Shown piece after piece: positions 45,201 through 52,155 of a DNA stretch of 64,000 nt. The notes under the pieces were generated by a model. The model was not told the origin of the DNA. It saw nothing but the letters and a program-made list of their open reading frames with translations, and ran no database searches. Source of the DNA: JACCXM01 sp046328335 (GTDB lineage Bacteria > Chloroflexota > Chloroflexia > Thermomicrobiales > UBA6265); NCBI GenBank assembly GCA_046328335.1, contig JAXLWU010000020.1:30413-94412 (forward strand). The letters run 5' to 3'. The position numbers were made by a program, and so were the translations under genes. Position 1 is the stretch's first letter. Each line of letters opens with the position of its first letter.

Positions 45201-45431
45201 CTCTGGCCCACCGGGCTGCACGAGAAGTTCAGCGCGTTGCTGGAATCGGTCGATGGCGCCGACTACGCGCCGCCGCGCCAGGCGGTGGAGGTCTTCGCTC
45301 TCCTCAGTGAGCAACTGGACGAGGCACTGACCCGGCTGCGGGCGCTGGAAGACACGGAATTGGCGACCCTCGACGCCGCGATCCGGGAGGCGGGGTTGCC
45401 GTCCGTCGCGGTCGCGACGCGAGCATCGTAG
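42258..45431 (+). CDS. Large BNR-repeat / sortilin-like beta-propeller protein
   Basis: A 1057-residue protein. The first two thirds carry at least ten BNR (Asp-box) motifs of the S/T-x-D-x-G-x-T-W type, e.g. VWKTTDAGITW, VYRSTDAGRTW, VFRSTDGGESW, VFRSDDFGETW, VHLTEDGGETW and LYKTADNGATW, so one or two beta-propellers of the sortilin/xyloglucanase kind are expected. A beta-sandwich-like segment (GTYLAELTVNGETLTQPFAL) and a helical tail complete it. No signal peptide is seen with the ATG at 42258, which is odd for this group; an in-frame GTG at 42237 adds none. The ligand is unknown; catalysis cannot be inferred from Asp boxes. Confidence 0.85.
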   Translation: MSRTAGNPAIGATVREAVLQSLDWRPIGPHRGGRVVAVAGDVSDPRTYYFGACAGGVWKTTDAGITWRTISDGFFTTAAIGALAVATADPNVIYAGTGETSIRNQVSHGDGVYRSTDAGRTWVNVGLRDTRHIGKIQIHPANPDHVYVAALGHAFGPNEERGVFRSTDGGESWDRVLHISPNTGSHDLAMDPRNPRILYAPTWQVRRYPHALDSGGPECGLWRSCDGGDTWEEISRRPGLPTGTLGKIGVVASPARAGRVWAVIEAEDGAVFRSDDFGETWTRLSEEPLLRTRPWYYMHITADSQDADTVYVQNYGIWKSIDGGAVFHQMPTRHGDEHALWIAPDDNQRMIKGDDGGACVSFNGGVTWSTIYNQPTAQLYHVTTDNQFPYRVYGSQQDNTAISVPSATLDSAIHERTWFVPGGGESGYIAIKPDEPWHIVASGPVGRHAYNDLMTHYDHRTGQIRNVTVWPELTGWGVGAESLKYRLNWTFPILFSCHPPHDLYVAGNRLFRSRDLGGSFAPISPDLTRNDSDKLRPSGGPVTRDNTGAEVYCTIFALAESPRQPGVLWAGTDDGRVHLTEDGGETWREVTPPDLPEWALISIIEVSPHEEGLAYLAATRYKLDDTTPYLYKTADNGATWTRITTGIPDGEFTRVIREDPNQRGLLYAGTETGIYVSCDDGGYWERLGGNLPVVPIYDFVIKGVELVVATHGRSFWILDDLTPLHQLAADGADGRRVRFFSPRSQVRLRVQHEIADEPSPEYVSYGSANSSQFLYTGVRRPDGTAAALLTAGANPPAGTVFTWYLPKAAEGEVTLTIRDEAGDVVRAFRRGDAAASDRLPAAAGVNRFVWNWRYPGSPAITATDLEPWDRPHGPLVLPGTYLAELTVNGETLTQPFALLSDPRIATSREDLAAQRDLLLRIRDQLTRTNDAVNAIDALRAHVALWEKRGDAPAVQQAAATARTELDAVRGILIDVHRRGAQLWPTGLHEKFSALLESVDGADYAPPRQAVEVFALLSEQLDEALTRLRALEDTELATLDAAIREAGLPSVAVATRAS

Positions 45432-45516
45432 ACTCGGTTTTCGTATTCAGCGGAGAGAGGGTCGTGCGCAGAAACCGGAATCAGGGTCCGATACTGCTGT
45501 TGCGCAGCGTGCGAGG

Positions 45517-45600
45517 GACGAGCGCGGGCGTCGCAAGCGTCGCACCCTACCCGAGTCAGCTCGTAGGGGCGAGGTCTGCCTCGCCCGCGCTCGACCGCAC
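45517..45600. repeat. Dispersed repeat family R4, copy 2
   Basis: GCGGGCGTCGCAAGCGTCGC and GTAGGGGCGAGGTCTGCCTC parts, reverse of the arrangement at 5990-6056. Confidence 0.5.
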
Positions 45601-45706
45601 GACGCCATGTGAAGGAAAATCGGCTGAACACCATCGTTCGCCACAGGGAGGTATCGAGCAGGACCGCGTACCCAGATGCAATTACACTACCGCCAGCGCG
45701 ACATAA

Positions 45707-45750
45707 AGCCCCTCTCCCCACGCACGGGGCGAGGGGTTGGGGTGAGGGGC
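45707..45750. repeat. Repeat family R2, complete copy
   Basis: AAGCCCCTCTCCCCACGCAC / GGGGCGAGGGGTTGGGGTGAGG, palindromic. Confidence 0.6.
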
Positions 45751-45790
45751 GATGCCCACACCATAGAGATAGAAGGAAACAGGAGACGAC

Positions 45791-47347
45791 ATGCTGATCC
45801 GGGCCCCGTTCACGAACGAACCGACCGTCGATTTCTCCCAGGAGGAGAACCGGGAGGCGATGCTTGCCGCCCTCGCCGACGTCAAATCCCAACTCGGCCA
45901 GCGCTATCCCCTGATTATCGACGGCAAGCCCCGCGAGACCGGGCACTGGATTCGCTCGGTCAGCCCGAGCGACCCCTCGCTGCTGGTGGGTGAGGTCGCC
46001 AAGGCGAGCCCGGCCGATGTCGAGGATGCCATCTCCGCCGCGCAGCGGGCGTTCAAGGAGTGGCAGAACATCCCGGTGGAGGGCCGCGCCAGCGTCCTCG
46101 CCCGCACCGCCGCCATCATCCGCCGCCGCCGGCTCGAACTGTCGGCGTGGATGGTCTACGAATTGGACAAGGCGTGGGACGAAGCGGACGGCGAGGTGGC
46201 GGAGGCGATCGACTTCCTGGAATGGTACGCGCGGAAGGCGATCGAACTGGCGGAGCCGGTCGATCTGGCCCATCTGCCGGAAGAGATCAACGCCTATGAC
46301 TACCGCCCGATCGGGGTCGGCGTGATCATCCCGCCGTGGAACTTCCCCTGCGCGATCCTGACCGGCATGACCATGGCGCCGGTGGTGGTCGGCAACACCG
46401 TGATCGTCAAGCCGGCGAGCAATACCCCGGTCATCGGCTACAAGATGATCGAGATCATGGCCGAGGCCGGAGTTCCCGCGGGAGTGGTCAACTTCCTGCC
46501 GGGCGATGGCGGCGAAATTGGCGACTTGCTGGTCGACGATCCGCGCGTCCGCTTCGTCGCCTTCACCGGTTCCAAGGCGGTCGGCATTCGCATCTACGAG
46601 CGGGCCGCCAAAGTCCATCCTGGTCAGCGCTGGCTGAAGCGGGTCACCGCCGAGATGGGTGGCAAGGACGCCATCGTGGTCGATGCCGAGGCCGATGTCG
46701 ATGCGGCCGTGGAGGGGATCGTCACCGCGGCCTTCGGGTTCCAGGGGCAGAAATGCTCTGCCTGCTCCCGCGCCATCGTGCATGCCGATGTCTACGACGA
46801 CGTGGTGAAGGGCGTCGTGGAGCGCACCCGCAAATTGGTCACCTCCGGTCCCGCCGTGGAAGGCAAGGCGACGGTCGGCGCGGTGGTCGATGACAAGCAG
46901 TTCCAGTCGATCAAGAACTACATCGAGATCGGCAAGGGGGAAAGCAACCTGGTCTACCAGGGAGAGACGCCCGACCTGCCCGGCTACTACGTGCCGCCGA
47001 CCATCTTCGCCGATGTCCCGGAGCAGGCGCGGATCGCCCAGGAGGAGATTTTCGGCCCGGTGCTGGCGATCATCAAGGCCGACGATTTCGAAGACGCGAT
47101 GCGGATCGCCAACGACACCGAGTACGGCCTGACCGGGTCGGTCTATTCCCGCAACCGGGCGAAACTGGAGCAGGCGCGGCGCGAGTTCGTCGTCGGCAAC
47201 CTCTACCTCAACCGCAAGTGCACCGGCGCGATGGTCGGCGTTCACCCGTTCGGCGGCACCAAGTTGAGCGGCACCAATGCCAAGACCGGCAGCCCGGACT
47301 ATCTGCTCAACTTTGTTGAGCCGAAGGCGGTTGGTGAACTACTCTAG
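45791..47347 (+). CDS. pruA: L-glutamate gamma-semialdehyde dehydrogenase (delta-1-pyrroline-5-carboxylate dehydrogenase)
   Basis: A 518-residue NAD(P)-dependent aldehyde dehydrogenase; it turns glutamate semialdehyde (from proline or ornithine) into glutamate. Landmarks: IGVGVIIPPWNFPCAILTGM, the NAD-binding FTGSKAVGIRI, the general base in VTAEMGGKDAIVVD, the catalytic Cys in FGFQGQKCSACSR, and EEIFGPVLAII. The N-terminus LIRAPFTNEP and the end GGTKLSGTNAKTGSPDYLLNF are typical of the PruA/RocA subgroup. Full length. It stands alone; no proline dehydrogenase gene is in the window. It might use amino acids released from the imported peptides. Confidence 0.92.
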   Translation: MLIRAPFTNEPTVDFSQEENREAMLAALADVKSQLGQRYPLIIDGKPRETGHWIRSVSPSDPSLLVGEVAKASPADVEDAISAAQRAFKEWQNIPVEGRASVLARTAAIIRRRRLELSAWMVYELDKAWDEADGEVAEAIDFLEWYARKAIELAEPVDLAHLPEEINAYDYRPIGVGVIIPPWNFPCAILTGMTMAPVVVGNTVIVKPASNTPVIGYKMIEIMAEAGVPAGVVNFLPGDGGEIGDLLVDDPRVRFVAFTGSKAVGIRIYERAAKVHPGQRWLKRVTAEMGGKDAIVVDAEADVDAAVEGIVTAAFGFQGQKCSACSRAIVHADVYDDVVKGVVERTRKLVTSGPAVEGKATVGAVVDDKQFQSIKNYIEIGKGESNLVYQGETPDLPGYYVPPTIFADVPEQARIAQEEIFGPVLAIIKADDFEDAMRIANDTEYGLTGSVYSRNRAKLEQARREFVVGNLYLNRKCTGAMVGVHPFGGTKLSGTNAKTGSPDYLLNFVEPKAVGELL

Positions 47348-47529
47348 TCGCCAATTCTGCGAGGTCTGAATATCGTCAGGCGAGGGATGCGGGAGCGGGC
47401 GGCGCGGGCGTCGCCCGGTCCCATGCACGCAACTTGCCTGACGAGAACGGCCTCGGCATTGCCCATCGCCGGTGGGCGGCGGTGGCAGGCGGCGGTCTCG
47501 CGCGCGGCGCGAGGGTAGGAGGGGTCAGA

Positions 47530-48555
47530 GTGCATCGGTTGCGCATCGTGCAACTTGCGGTCGTGGTCGCCCTGATGCTGGCCAGTGTGGGGGCGGTCGG
47601 TCGGGTGAATGCCCAGGACGCTACCCCGGCGGCCGATCAGGCGCCGGTGAGCCTGGCCTTCTTCATGGCCTCCGCCGCGAACTCCTACGCCCAGGCCCAA
47701 TTGGAAGGGGTGCAGGAAGTCGCCAAGAAGATGAACGCCACGGTCGATACCTTCGACGGCAAGTTCGATTCCCAGACTCAGTACAGCCAGTTGCAGGACG
47801 CGGTCGCCTCCGGCCGCTATCAGGGTTTCATCGTTTCCCCCAATGATGGCAATGCCATCGTGCCGGTGGTCGAGGAAGCGATCGGCGCCGGAATCGTCGT
47901 CGGGTGCATCCTCGCCCCCTGCGGACCGAGTTTCGACACGCTCGAACCCCAGGTCAAGGGACAGTTGATCTACGCCGGCATCCCGTTCAAATTGAACGGC
48001 GCGGATATCGGCAAACTGGTCGTCCAGGCGTGCGAAGGCAAGGATCCCTGTGACGTCGCCTACATCCCCGGTCTGCCGCAATTGCCGCTGGAAGCGGCCC
48101 GGCTCGAGGGATTCCGCAGCGTCGTCGATCCGCACGCCAATATCAAGTTGACCGTCACCTCGGCGGGGGAATACCTGGCGGAGACGGCATTGCCGGTCGC
48201 CCAGGACGTTCTCCAGGCGAATCCCGAGATCGACGTGATCGCCTCCAGCGGCGACCAGATGATCGTCGGCGCGGAACAGGCGGTGCAGGACGCCGGGCTG
48301 GTTGGCAAGGTCGCCCTCATCGGCAACGGCGGCAGCGAGATCGCGGTGAAGGCGGTCCAGGAAGGGCGCTGGTTCGGCACCGCGGCGACCTACCCGCGCA
48401 GCGAAGGCGAAGTGGCCACCGATTACGTCATCCGCGCCATCCGCGGCGAGAAGATCGAACCGGTCGGTCTCGGCTCGCAGGATCTGAGCAAGGGCTTCGG
48501 CCCGCTCATCAACCAGGACAACGCCGCCGATTTCAAGGCGGAGTGGGCTGGCTAG
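47530..48555 (+). CDS. Sugar-type ABC transporter substrate-binding protein
   Basis: A 341-residue periplasmic-binding-protein-fold protein of the ribose/galactose class (peripla_BP_4). The GTG at 47530 follows AGGAGGGG and gives a Sec signal peptide (LRIVQLAVVVALMLASVGAVG, then VNAQDA). Mature landmarks: FFMASAANSYAQAQLEGVQE, QYSQLQDAVASGRYQGFIVSP, DVIASSGDQMIVGAEQAVQ, VALIGNGGS. It partners with the ATPase and permease encoded from 49055, separated by a 500-bp repeat-containing gap. The ligand is unknown. Confidence 0.88.
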   Translation: MHRLRIVQLAVVVALMLASVGAVGRVNAQDATPAADQAPVSLAFFMASAANSYAQAQLEGVQEVAKKMNATVDTFDGKFDSQTQYSQLQDAVASGRYQGFIVSPNDGNAIVPVVEEAIGAGIVVGCILAPCGPSFDTLEPQVKGQLIYAGIPFKLNGADIGKLVVQACEGKDPCDVAYIPGLPQLPLEAARLEGFRSVVDPHANIKLTVTSAGEYLAETALPVAQDVLQANPEIDVIASSGDQMIVGAEQAVQDAGLVGKVALIGNGGSEIAVKAVQEGRWFGTAATYPRSEGEVATDYVIRAIRGEKIEPVGLGSQDLSKGFGPLINQDNAADFKAEWAG

Positions 48556-49054
48556 TGGGGCTAACCTTACGTCTCGGTAGATCGCACCGTGAGGTGTGGT
48601 GCCGTTCGCGGTAGGGGCTGCGCCATTTCCTCGGTGCCGCGCCTCCATCAGAGAACGTGATCTCGTCCGGCCTGGGCACGGCATGCCGTGCCCCTACCGG
48701 ACGCGGTGCTTCCCGAAGGAGCACGCGGACACGCTCGATCGATCCGACGAGACTAGTCGCGTGCAGGGCCAGAGAGGTGATCGCGCGGAATAGATGCATC
48801 GAAAGTGCCGAGAAATGATGCATCGCGGCGGATCGCAATCGGAAGGTGCGCGGACCGAGATGCGTCCTTCGTCAGCATGACGGGCCAATTTGAGCGGTGA
48901 CTTCGATGCGTCAGGTCCTCGCAGCATCTACGCTCTGCGTCACCGGCGAGGCGGTGACCTCGAAACGCTCACGGCCAGTTTCCCCTCTCCTCGATAACGT
49001 GCCCGTGCGGGCGACCGTCTCGAAGCGAGGAACTCAGCGACGTACGCGAGCGAA
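48556..49054. other. Intergenic region with an R4 repeat
   Basis: 499 bp inside a sugar-ABC gene cluster. It holds an R4-like copy (48611-48698) and a pair of ATGCATCG-type boxes near 48793-48831. No gene seen. Confidence 0.4.
48611..48698. repeat. Dispersed repeat family R4, copy 3
   Basis: GTAGGGGCTGCGCC at one end; GGGCACGGCATGCCGTGCCC with CTACCGG at the other, containing a perfect 10-bp stem GGGCACGGCA/TGCCGTGCCC. Confidence 0.5.
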
Positions 49055-50629
49055 ATGACCTCAGGAACAGTTCCGGTTCCGGTCGAAGGACGCGGCGATC
49101 TGCCGCCGGCAGATGCCCATGTCGTCGTCTCCGGTGTTGGCAAGCACTTTCAGGGGGCGCAGGCGCTGCGCGATGTCTCGCTGACCATCGTCCGCGGTTC
49201 CATTCATGCCCTGGTCGGGGAGAACGGCGCGGGCAAATCGACTCTTGGCAAGATCATCGCCGGAGTCATCCGCCCCGATGCCGGCGAGATGTGGGTCGAT
49301 GGCCGCAAGGTGACCTACCGCTCGCCGCGTGACGCCCTCGCTGACGGCATCACCGCGATCGCTCAGGAAATCGCGCTGGTGCCACAGCGCAGCGTGCTCG
49401 ACAACGTCTTTCTCGGGATCGAACCGCGGCGCAGCGGCACCATCGACGATCAGGACCTGCGGCAGCGTTTCGCCGCGCTCAACGCGAGTTCCGGGTTCGC
49501 GCTCGATCCGGCCATGCGCGTCGGCGCCCTGAGTATCGCCGAGCAGCAGAAGGTCGAGATCATGCAGGCGCTGGCGCGCGAGTGCCGGCTGATCGTGATG
49601 GACGAGCCAACAGCGCGCCTCTCCCGGGTCGAGGCGGAGAAACTGCTGGCGATCATCCAGCAATTGCGCGAACGCGGCGTGACCATCGTCTACGTCTCCC
49701 ACTTCCTGCGCGAGGTGCTCGCGCTCGCCGATACCGTGACCGTCCTCCGCAACGGCCGGCTGATCCAGACCACGCCCGCCGCGGCCCAGACCCCGGACAC
49801 CCTGGTGACCGCCATGCTCGGGCGGGCCGCCTCGCTCACCTTTCCGCCGCATGCAGTGCCACCCGCCGATAGTCCGGTAGTGCTCTCGGTGCGCGATCTC
49901 GGCCGGCAGGGAGCCTTCGAAGCGATCTCGCTCGATGTGCGGGCGGGGGAAATCGTCGGTCTGGCGGGGTTGGTCGGGAGCGGCCGCTCGGAAGTCGCCC
50001 GCGCCATCTTCGGCGCCGACCGGGCCGACCGCGGCACAGTTACCATCGCGGGCAGACCGGCCCGTATCCGCCGGCCCAGCGATGCCATCGGCCTCGGTCT
50101 GGCGATGGTGCCGGAGAGCCGCAAGGACCAGGGGCTGGCGATGCGGATGACCATTGGTCAGAATGTGACCATGCCGCATCTCGACCGGGTCAGCACCTTC
50201 GGCGTCATCAACCGTGTGCGGGAACGGCTGGCGGTGCTCGATCTGCTGAAACGGCTGTCGGTTCATCCGGAGAAGACGACGCCCCACGTCGATCGGTTGT
50301 CCGGGGGCAATCAGCAGAAGGTGCTCTTTGCCAAGTGGTTGTTCGACCGGCCACGGGCGCTGCTGCTCGATGAACCGACGCGCGGCGTCGATGTCGGCGC
50401 CAAGCGCGCCATTTACGAGTTGATCGTCAATCTGGCCGCGGAGGGGATGGCCGTGCTGCTCATCTCGTCGGAGATCGAAGAGGTGCTCGGCCTCTGCCAC
50501 CGGGTGCTGGTGATGCGCCGCGGCCTGATCGTCGCCGAGTGCTCCGGTGGCGATCTGAACGAGGAAGCGATCCTACGCGCCGCGTTCGGTTCCGCGGCGG
50601 CTGAGCCCGCGCTGGGAGCCGCCTCATGA
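49055..50629 (+). CDS. Sugar-type ABC transporter ATP-binding protein (RbsA/MglA-like)
   Basis: A 524-residue protein made of two fused ATPase domains. Domain 1: Walker A GENGAGKST, signature LSIAEQQKVEIM, Walker B LIVMDEPTARLS. Domain 2: degenerate Walker A LVGSGRSEVARA, VPESRKDQG, signature LSGGNQQKVLFAKWL, Walker B LLDEPTRGVDVG. This is the RbsA/MglA/XylG arrangement, where domain 2 is usually weak in hydrolysis. It overlaps the permease gene by 4 bp (ATGA). It energises uptake of a sugar or nucleoside. Confidence 0.93.
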   Translation: MTSGTVPVPVEGRGDLPPADAHVVVSGVGKHFQGAQALRDVSLTIVRGSIHALVGENGAGKSTLGKIIAGVIRPDAGEMWVDGRKVTYRSPRDALADGITAIAQEIALVPQRSVLDNVFLGIEPRRSGTIDDQDLRQRFAALNASSGFALDPAMRVGALSIAEQQKVEIMQALARECRLIVMDEPTARLSRVEAEKLLAIIQQLRERGVTIVYVSHFLREVLALADTVTVLRNGRLIQTTPAAAQTPDTLVTAMLGRAASLTFPPHAVPPADSPVVLSVRDLGRQGAFEAISLDVRAGEIVGLAGLVGSGRSEVARAIFGADRADRGTVTIAGRPARIRRPSDAIGLGLAMVPESRKDQGLAMRMTIGQNVTMPHLDRVSTFGVINRVRERLAVLDLLKRLSVHPEKTTPHVDRLSGGNQQKVLFAKWLFDRPRALLLDEPTRGVDVGAKRAIYELIVNLAAEGMAVLLISSEIEEVLGLCHRVLVMRRGLIVAECSGGDLNEEAILRAAFGSAAAEPALGAAS

Positions 50630-51603
50630 GCACGCCGTCGATCGCCGAATCACTGCCGGTGGAGGCGCCGCGCCGGATCAACCTGCACACCCTGTGGGAC
50701 TTCGGGGTGGTGCTCACGTTCATCGCCCTCTTCGTCGCTCTTAGCGTCGTCTCTCCCGCCTTTCTGACCACCCGCAACCTCGTCAATATCCTCGATCAGT
50801 CGGCGTCGGTGGGGATCATCGCCTGCGCGGCGACGCTGGTGATCATCGCCGGCGGGTTCGATCTCTCCGCTGGCGCGGTTTTCGCCCTCGCCGGGGTGAT
50901 CGCCGCCAAGATCGCCAATGTCAGCAATCCCTGGCTCGGTATGGCGGTGGGATTGCTGATCGGCCTCGCCCTCGGCGTCCTGAACGGAGCGCTGATCTCC
51001 GGATTCCGCATCAATCCATTTGTCGCCACCCTCTCGACTGGGATGATGATCCGGGGACTGGCGGTGGTCATCACCAGCGGGTTCCTGGTCACCGTCGCCG
51101 ATCCCGCCTACAGCGTCATTGGCCGTGGTAGCGCCCTCGGCATCAAGTACTCGGTCTGGATCTTCGCCGCGTTTATCCTCGCCTGCTGGTTCATTCTGTC
51201 CCGCACCAAACTGGGCCGGCACATCTACGCGGTCGGCGGCAACCCGGAGGCGGCCCGTCTCTCCGGTATCCGGGTCGGGCTGGTGCAGACCATCACCTTC
51301 GCCGTCAGCGGTTTCGGCGCGGCGCTGGGCGGGCTGATCGCCTCCTCCCGCGTCTCGACCGGGCAGGCGGACGCCGGCACAGGGATCGAACTGACCGCGA
51401 TCGCCGCGGTGGTCATCGGCGGCACCAGCATTTCCGGCGGCGAGGGGTCGATCTGGCGGACGGTGATCGGCGTGCTTCTGCTCGCCCTGATCGGCAACGG
51501 CTTCAACATGCTCAGCGTCGAACCGTTCTACCAGGACATCGTCAAGGGCGCGATCATCGTCGTCTCCGTCGCCGCCGATGCGTGGTCGAAGCGGCGGTCG
51601 TGA
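50626..51603 (+). CDS. Sugar-type ABC transporter permease (RbsC-like)
   Basis: A 325-residue permease of the RbsC/MglC family with about eight to ten hydrophobic segments. Landmarks: LDQSASVGIIACAATLVIIAGG followed by FDLSAGAVFALAG, NGALISGFRINPFVATLSTGM, GRHIYAVGGNPEAARLSGI, and AAVVIGGTSISGGEGS. It pairs with the ATPase encoded immediately upstream. The gene is followed by a repeat-rich gap and the hyu genes. Confidence 0.93.
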   Translation: MSTPSIAESLPVEAPRRINLHTLWDFGVVLTFIALFVALSVVSPAFLTTRNLVNILDQSASVGIIACAATLVIIAGGFDLSAGAVFALAGVIAAKIANVSNPWLGMAVGLLIGLALGVLNGALISGFRINPFVATLSTGMMIRGLAVVITSGFLVTVADPAYSVIGRGSALGIKYSVWIFAAFILACWFILSRTKLGRHIYAVGGNPEAARLSGIRVGLVQTITFAVSGFGAALGGLIASSRVSTGQADAGTGIELTAIAAVVIGGTSISGGEGSIWRTVIGVLLLALIGNGFNMLSVEPFYQDIVKGAIIVVSVAADAWSKRRS

Positions 51604-51614
51604 AGGGGCAACAG

Positions 51615-51714
51615 CCCTCACCCCAACGAGGACCCTCACCCCAACCCTGGCTCCCTCCCGCTGCTCCCTCCCGTGCCGCGAGGGAGGAGTCCCCCGCCGA
51701 GCGGGAGAGGGGCT
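51615..51714. repeat. Repeat family R2, long copy
   Basis: CCCTCACCCCAACGAGG start, doubled CCCTCACCCCAACCCTGG, an inner GCTCCCTCCCGTGCCGCGAG-type stem, and an end of GAGCGGGAGAGGGGCTC. Confidence 0.6.
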
Positions 51715-51809
51715 CGTGCGGGCCGACTGATGAATGGAGTTGAGCACTGTGGTCTCGTCATAGGGGCCGTGTCTCCCAGAACCGCAATGCCCCCCAAAGC
51801 CCCTCTCCC

Positions 51810-51819
51810 GGCCCGACGG
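51810..51819. repeat. Target-site duplication, left copy
   Basis: GGCCCGACGG, identical to 52087-52096, abutting the MITE. Together they restore an intact R2 stem CTCTCCC-GGCCCGACGG-GAGAGG. Confidence 0.75.
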
Positions 51820-52086
51820 CTGACGGGGAGGTATTTTTTGGGGAAGTACTGGATCGGCGCGGAATGCTCGCCATCGGACGCCGCGGTGCCCGCGACGCCC
51901 ATCGGCGTCAGCCGACGGTCGGTTTTCGGCGCCTCCCGACCCGGCGTCGAGCCGACCGTCGGCCGCCCGTGGTCGGAGCGGCGAAAACCGGCGTGGCGAC
52001 GCCAATCCGCGCCCTAGGCGCGGCGTCCGATGGCGAGCATTCCGCGCCAGATCCATTGCTTCCCAAAAAATACCTCCCCTTGTCAG
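51820..52086. mobile_element. 267-bp palindromic MITE (miniature inverted-repeat element)
   Basis: The ends are CTGAC and GTCAG. The left arm (51820-51883) and the complement of the right arm (52023-52086) match almost perfectly for about 63 bases, including GGGGAGGTATTTTTTGGG and GGAATGCTCGCCATCGGACG; the middle is a weaker, longer palindrome. It carries no gene. It is flanked by a 10-bp direct repeat and splits an R2 repeat, which shows insertion. CTGA-type ends with a 9-12-bp duplication are found in the IS4-like transposase group, so a transposase encoded elsewhere may have moved it; that is inference. Confidence 0.85.
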
Positions 52087-52096
52087 GGCCCGACGG
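52087..52096. repeat. Target-site duplication, right copy
   Basis: GGCCCGACGG, identical to 51810-51819. Confidence 0.75.
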
Positions 52097-52155
52097 GAGA
52101 GGGGTTGGGGTGAGGGTCAGCGTCGCCAAATCACGACGTGAGAGAAGGAACATCT

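Larger units (their letters stand above)
45432..45790. other. Intergenic region with R4 and R2 repeats
   Basis: 359 bp before pruA. It holds an R4 copy (45517-45600) and an R2 copy (45707-45750). The pruA ribosome site follows at about 45775-45785 (AGGAAACAGGAG). Confidence 0.45.
51604..52155. other. Repeat-dense intergenic region
   Basis: 552 bp holding a long R2 copy (51615-51714) and a second R2 copy (51797-52118) split by a MITE (51820-52086). No gene. Confidence 0.6.

Noticed and set aside
45263..47245. Long open frame (660 codons) antisense to pruA
   Set aside because: Antisense shadow typical of high-GC genes; the pruA frame has all the aldehyde dehydrogenase motifs.
49061..50500. 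Open frame antisense to the sugar ATPase
   Set aside because: Shadow of a gene with clear ABC motifs.
50650..52056. Open frame antisense to the sugar permease and running into the MITE
   Set aside because: Composition reflects the permease codons and repeats; no recognisable domain.
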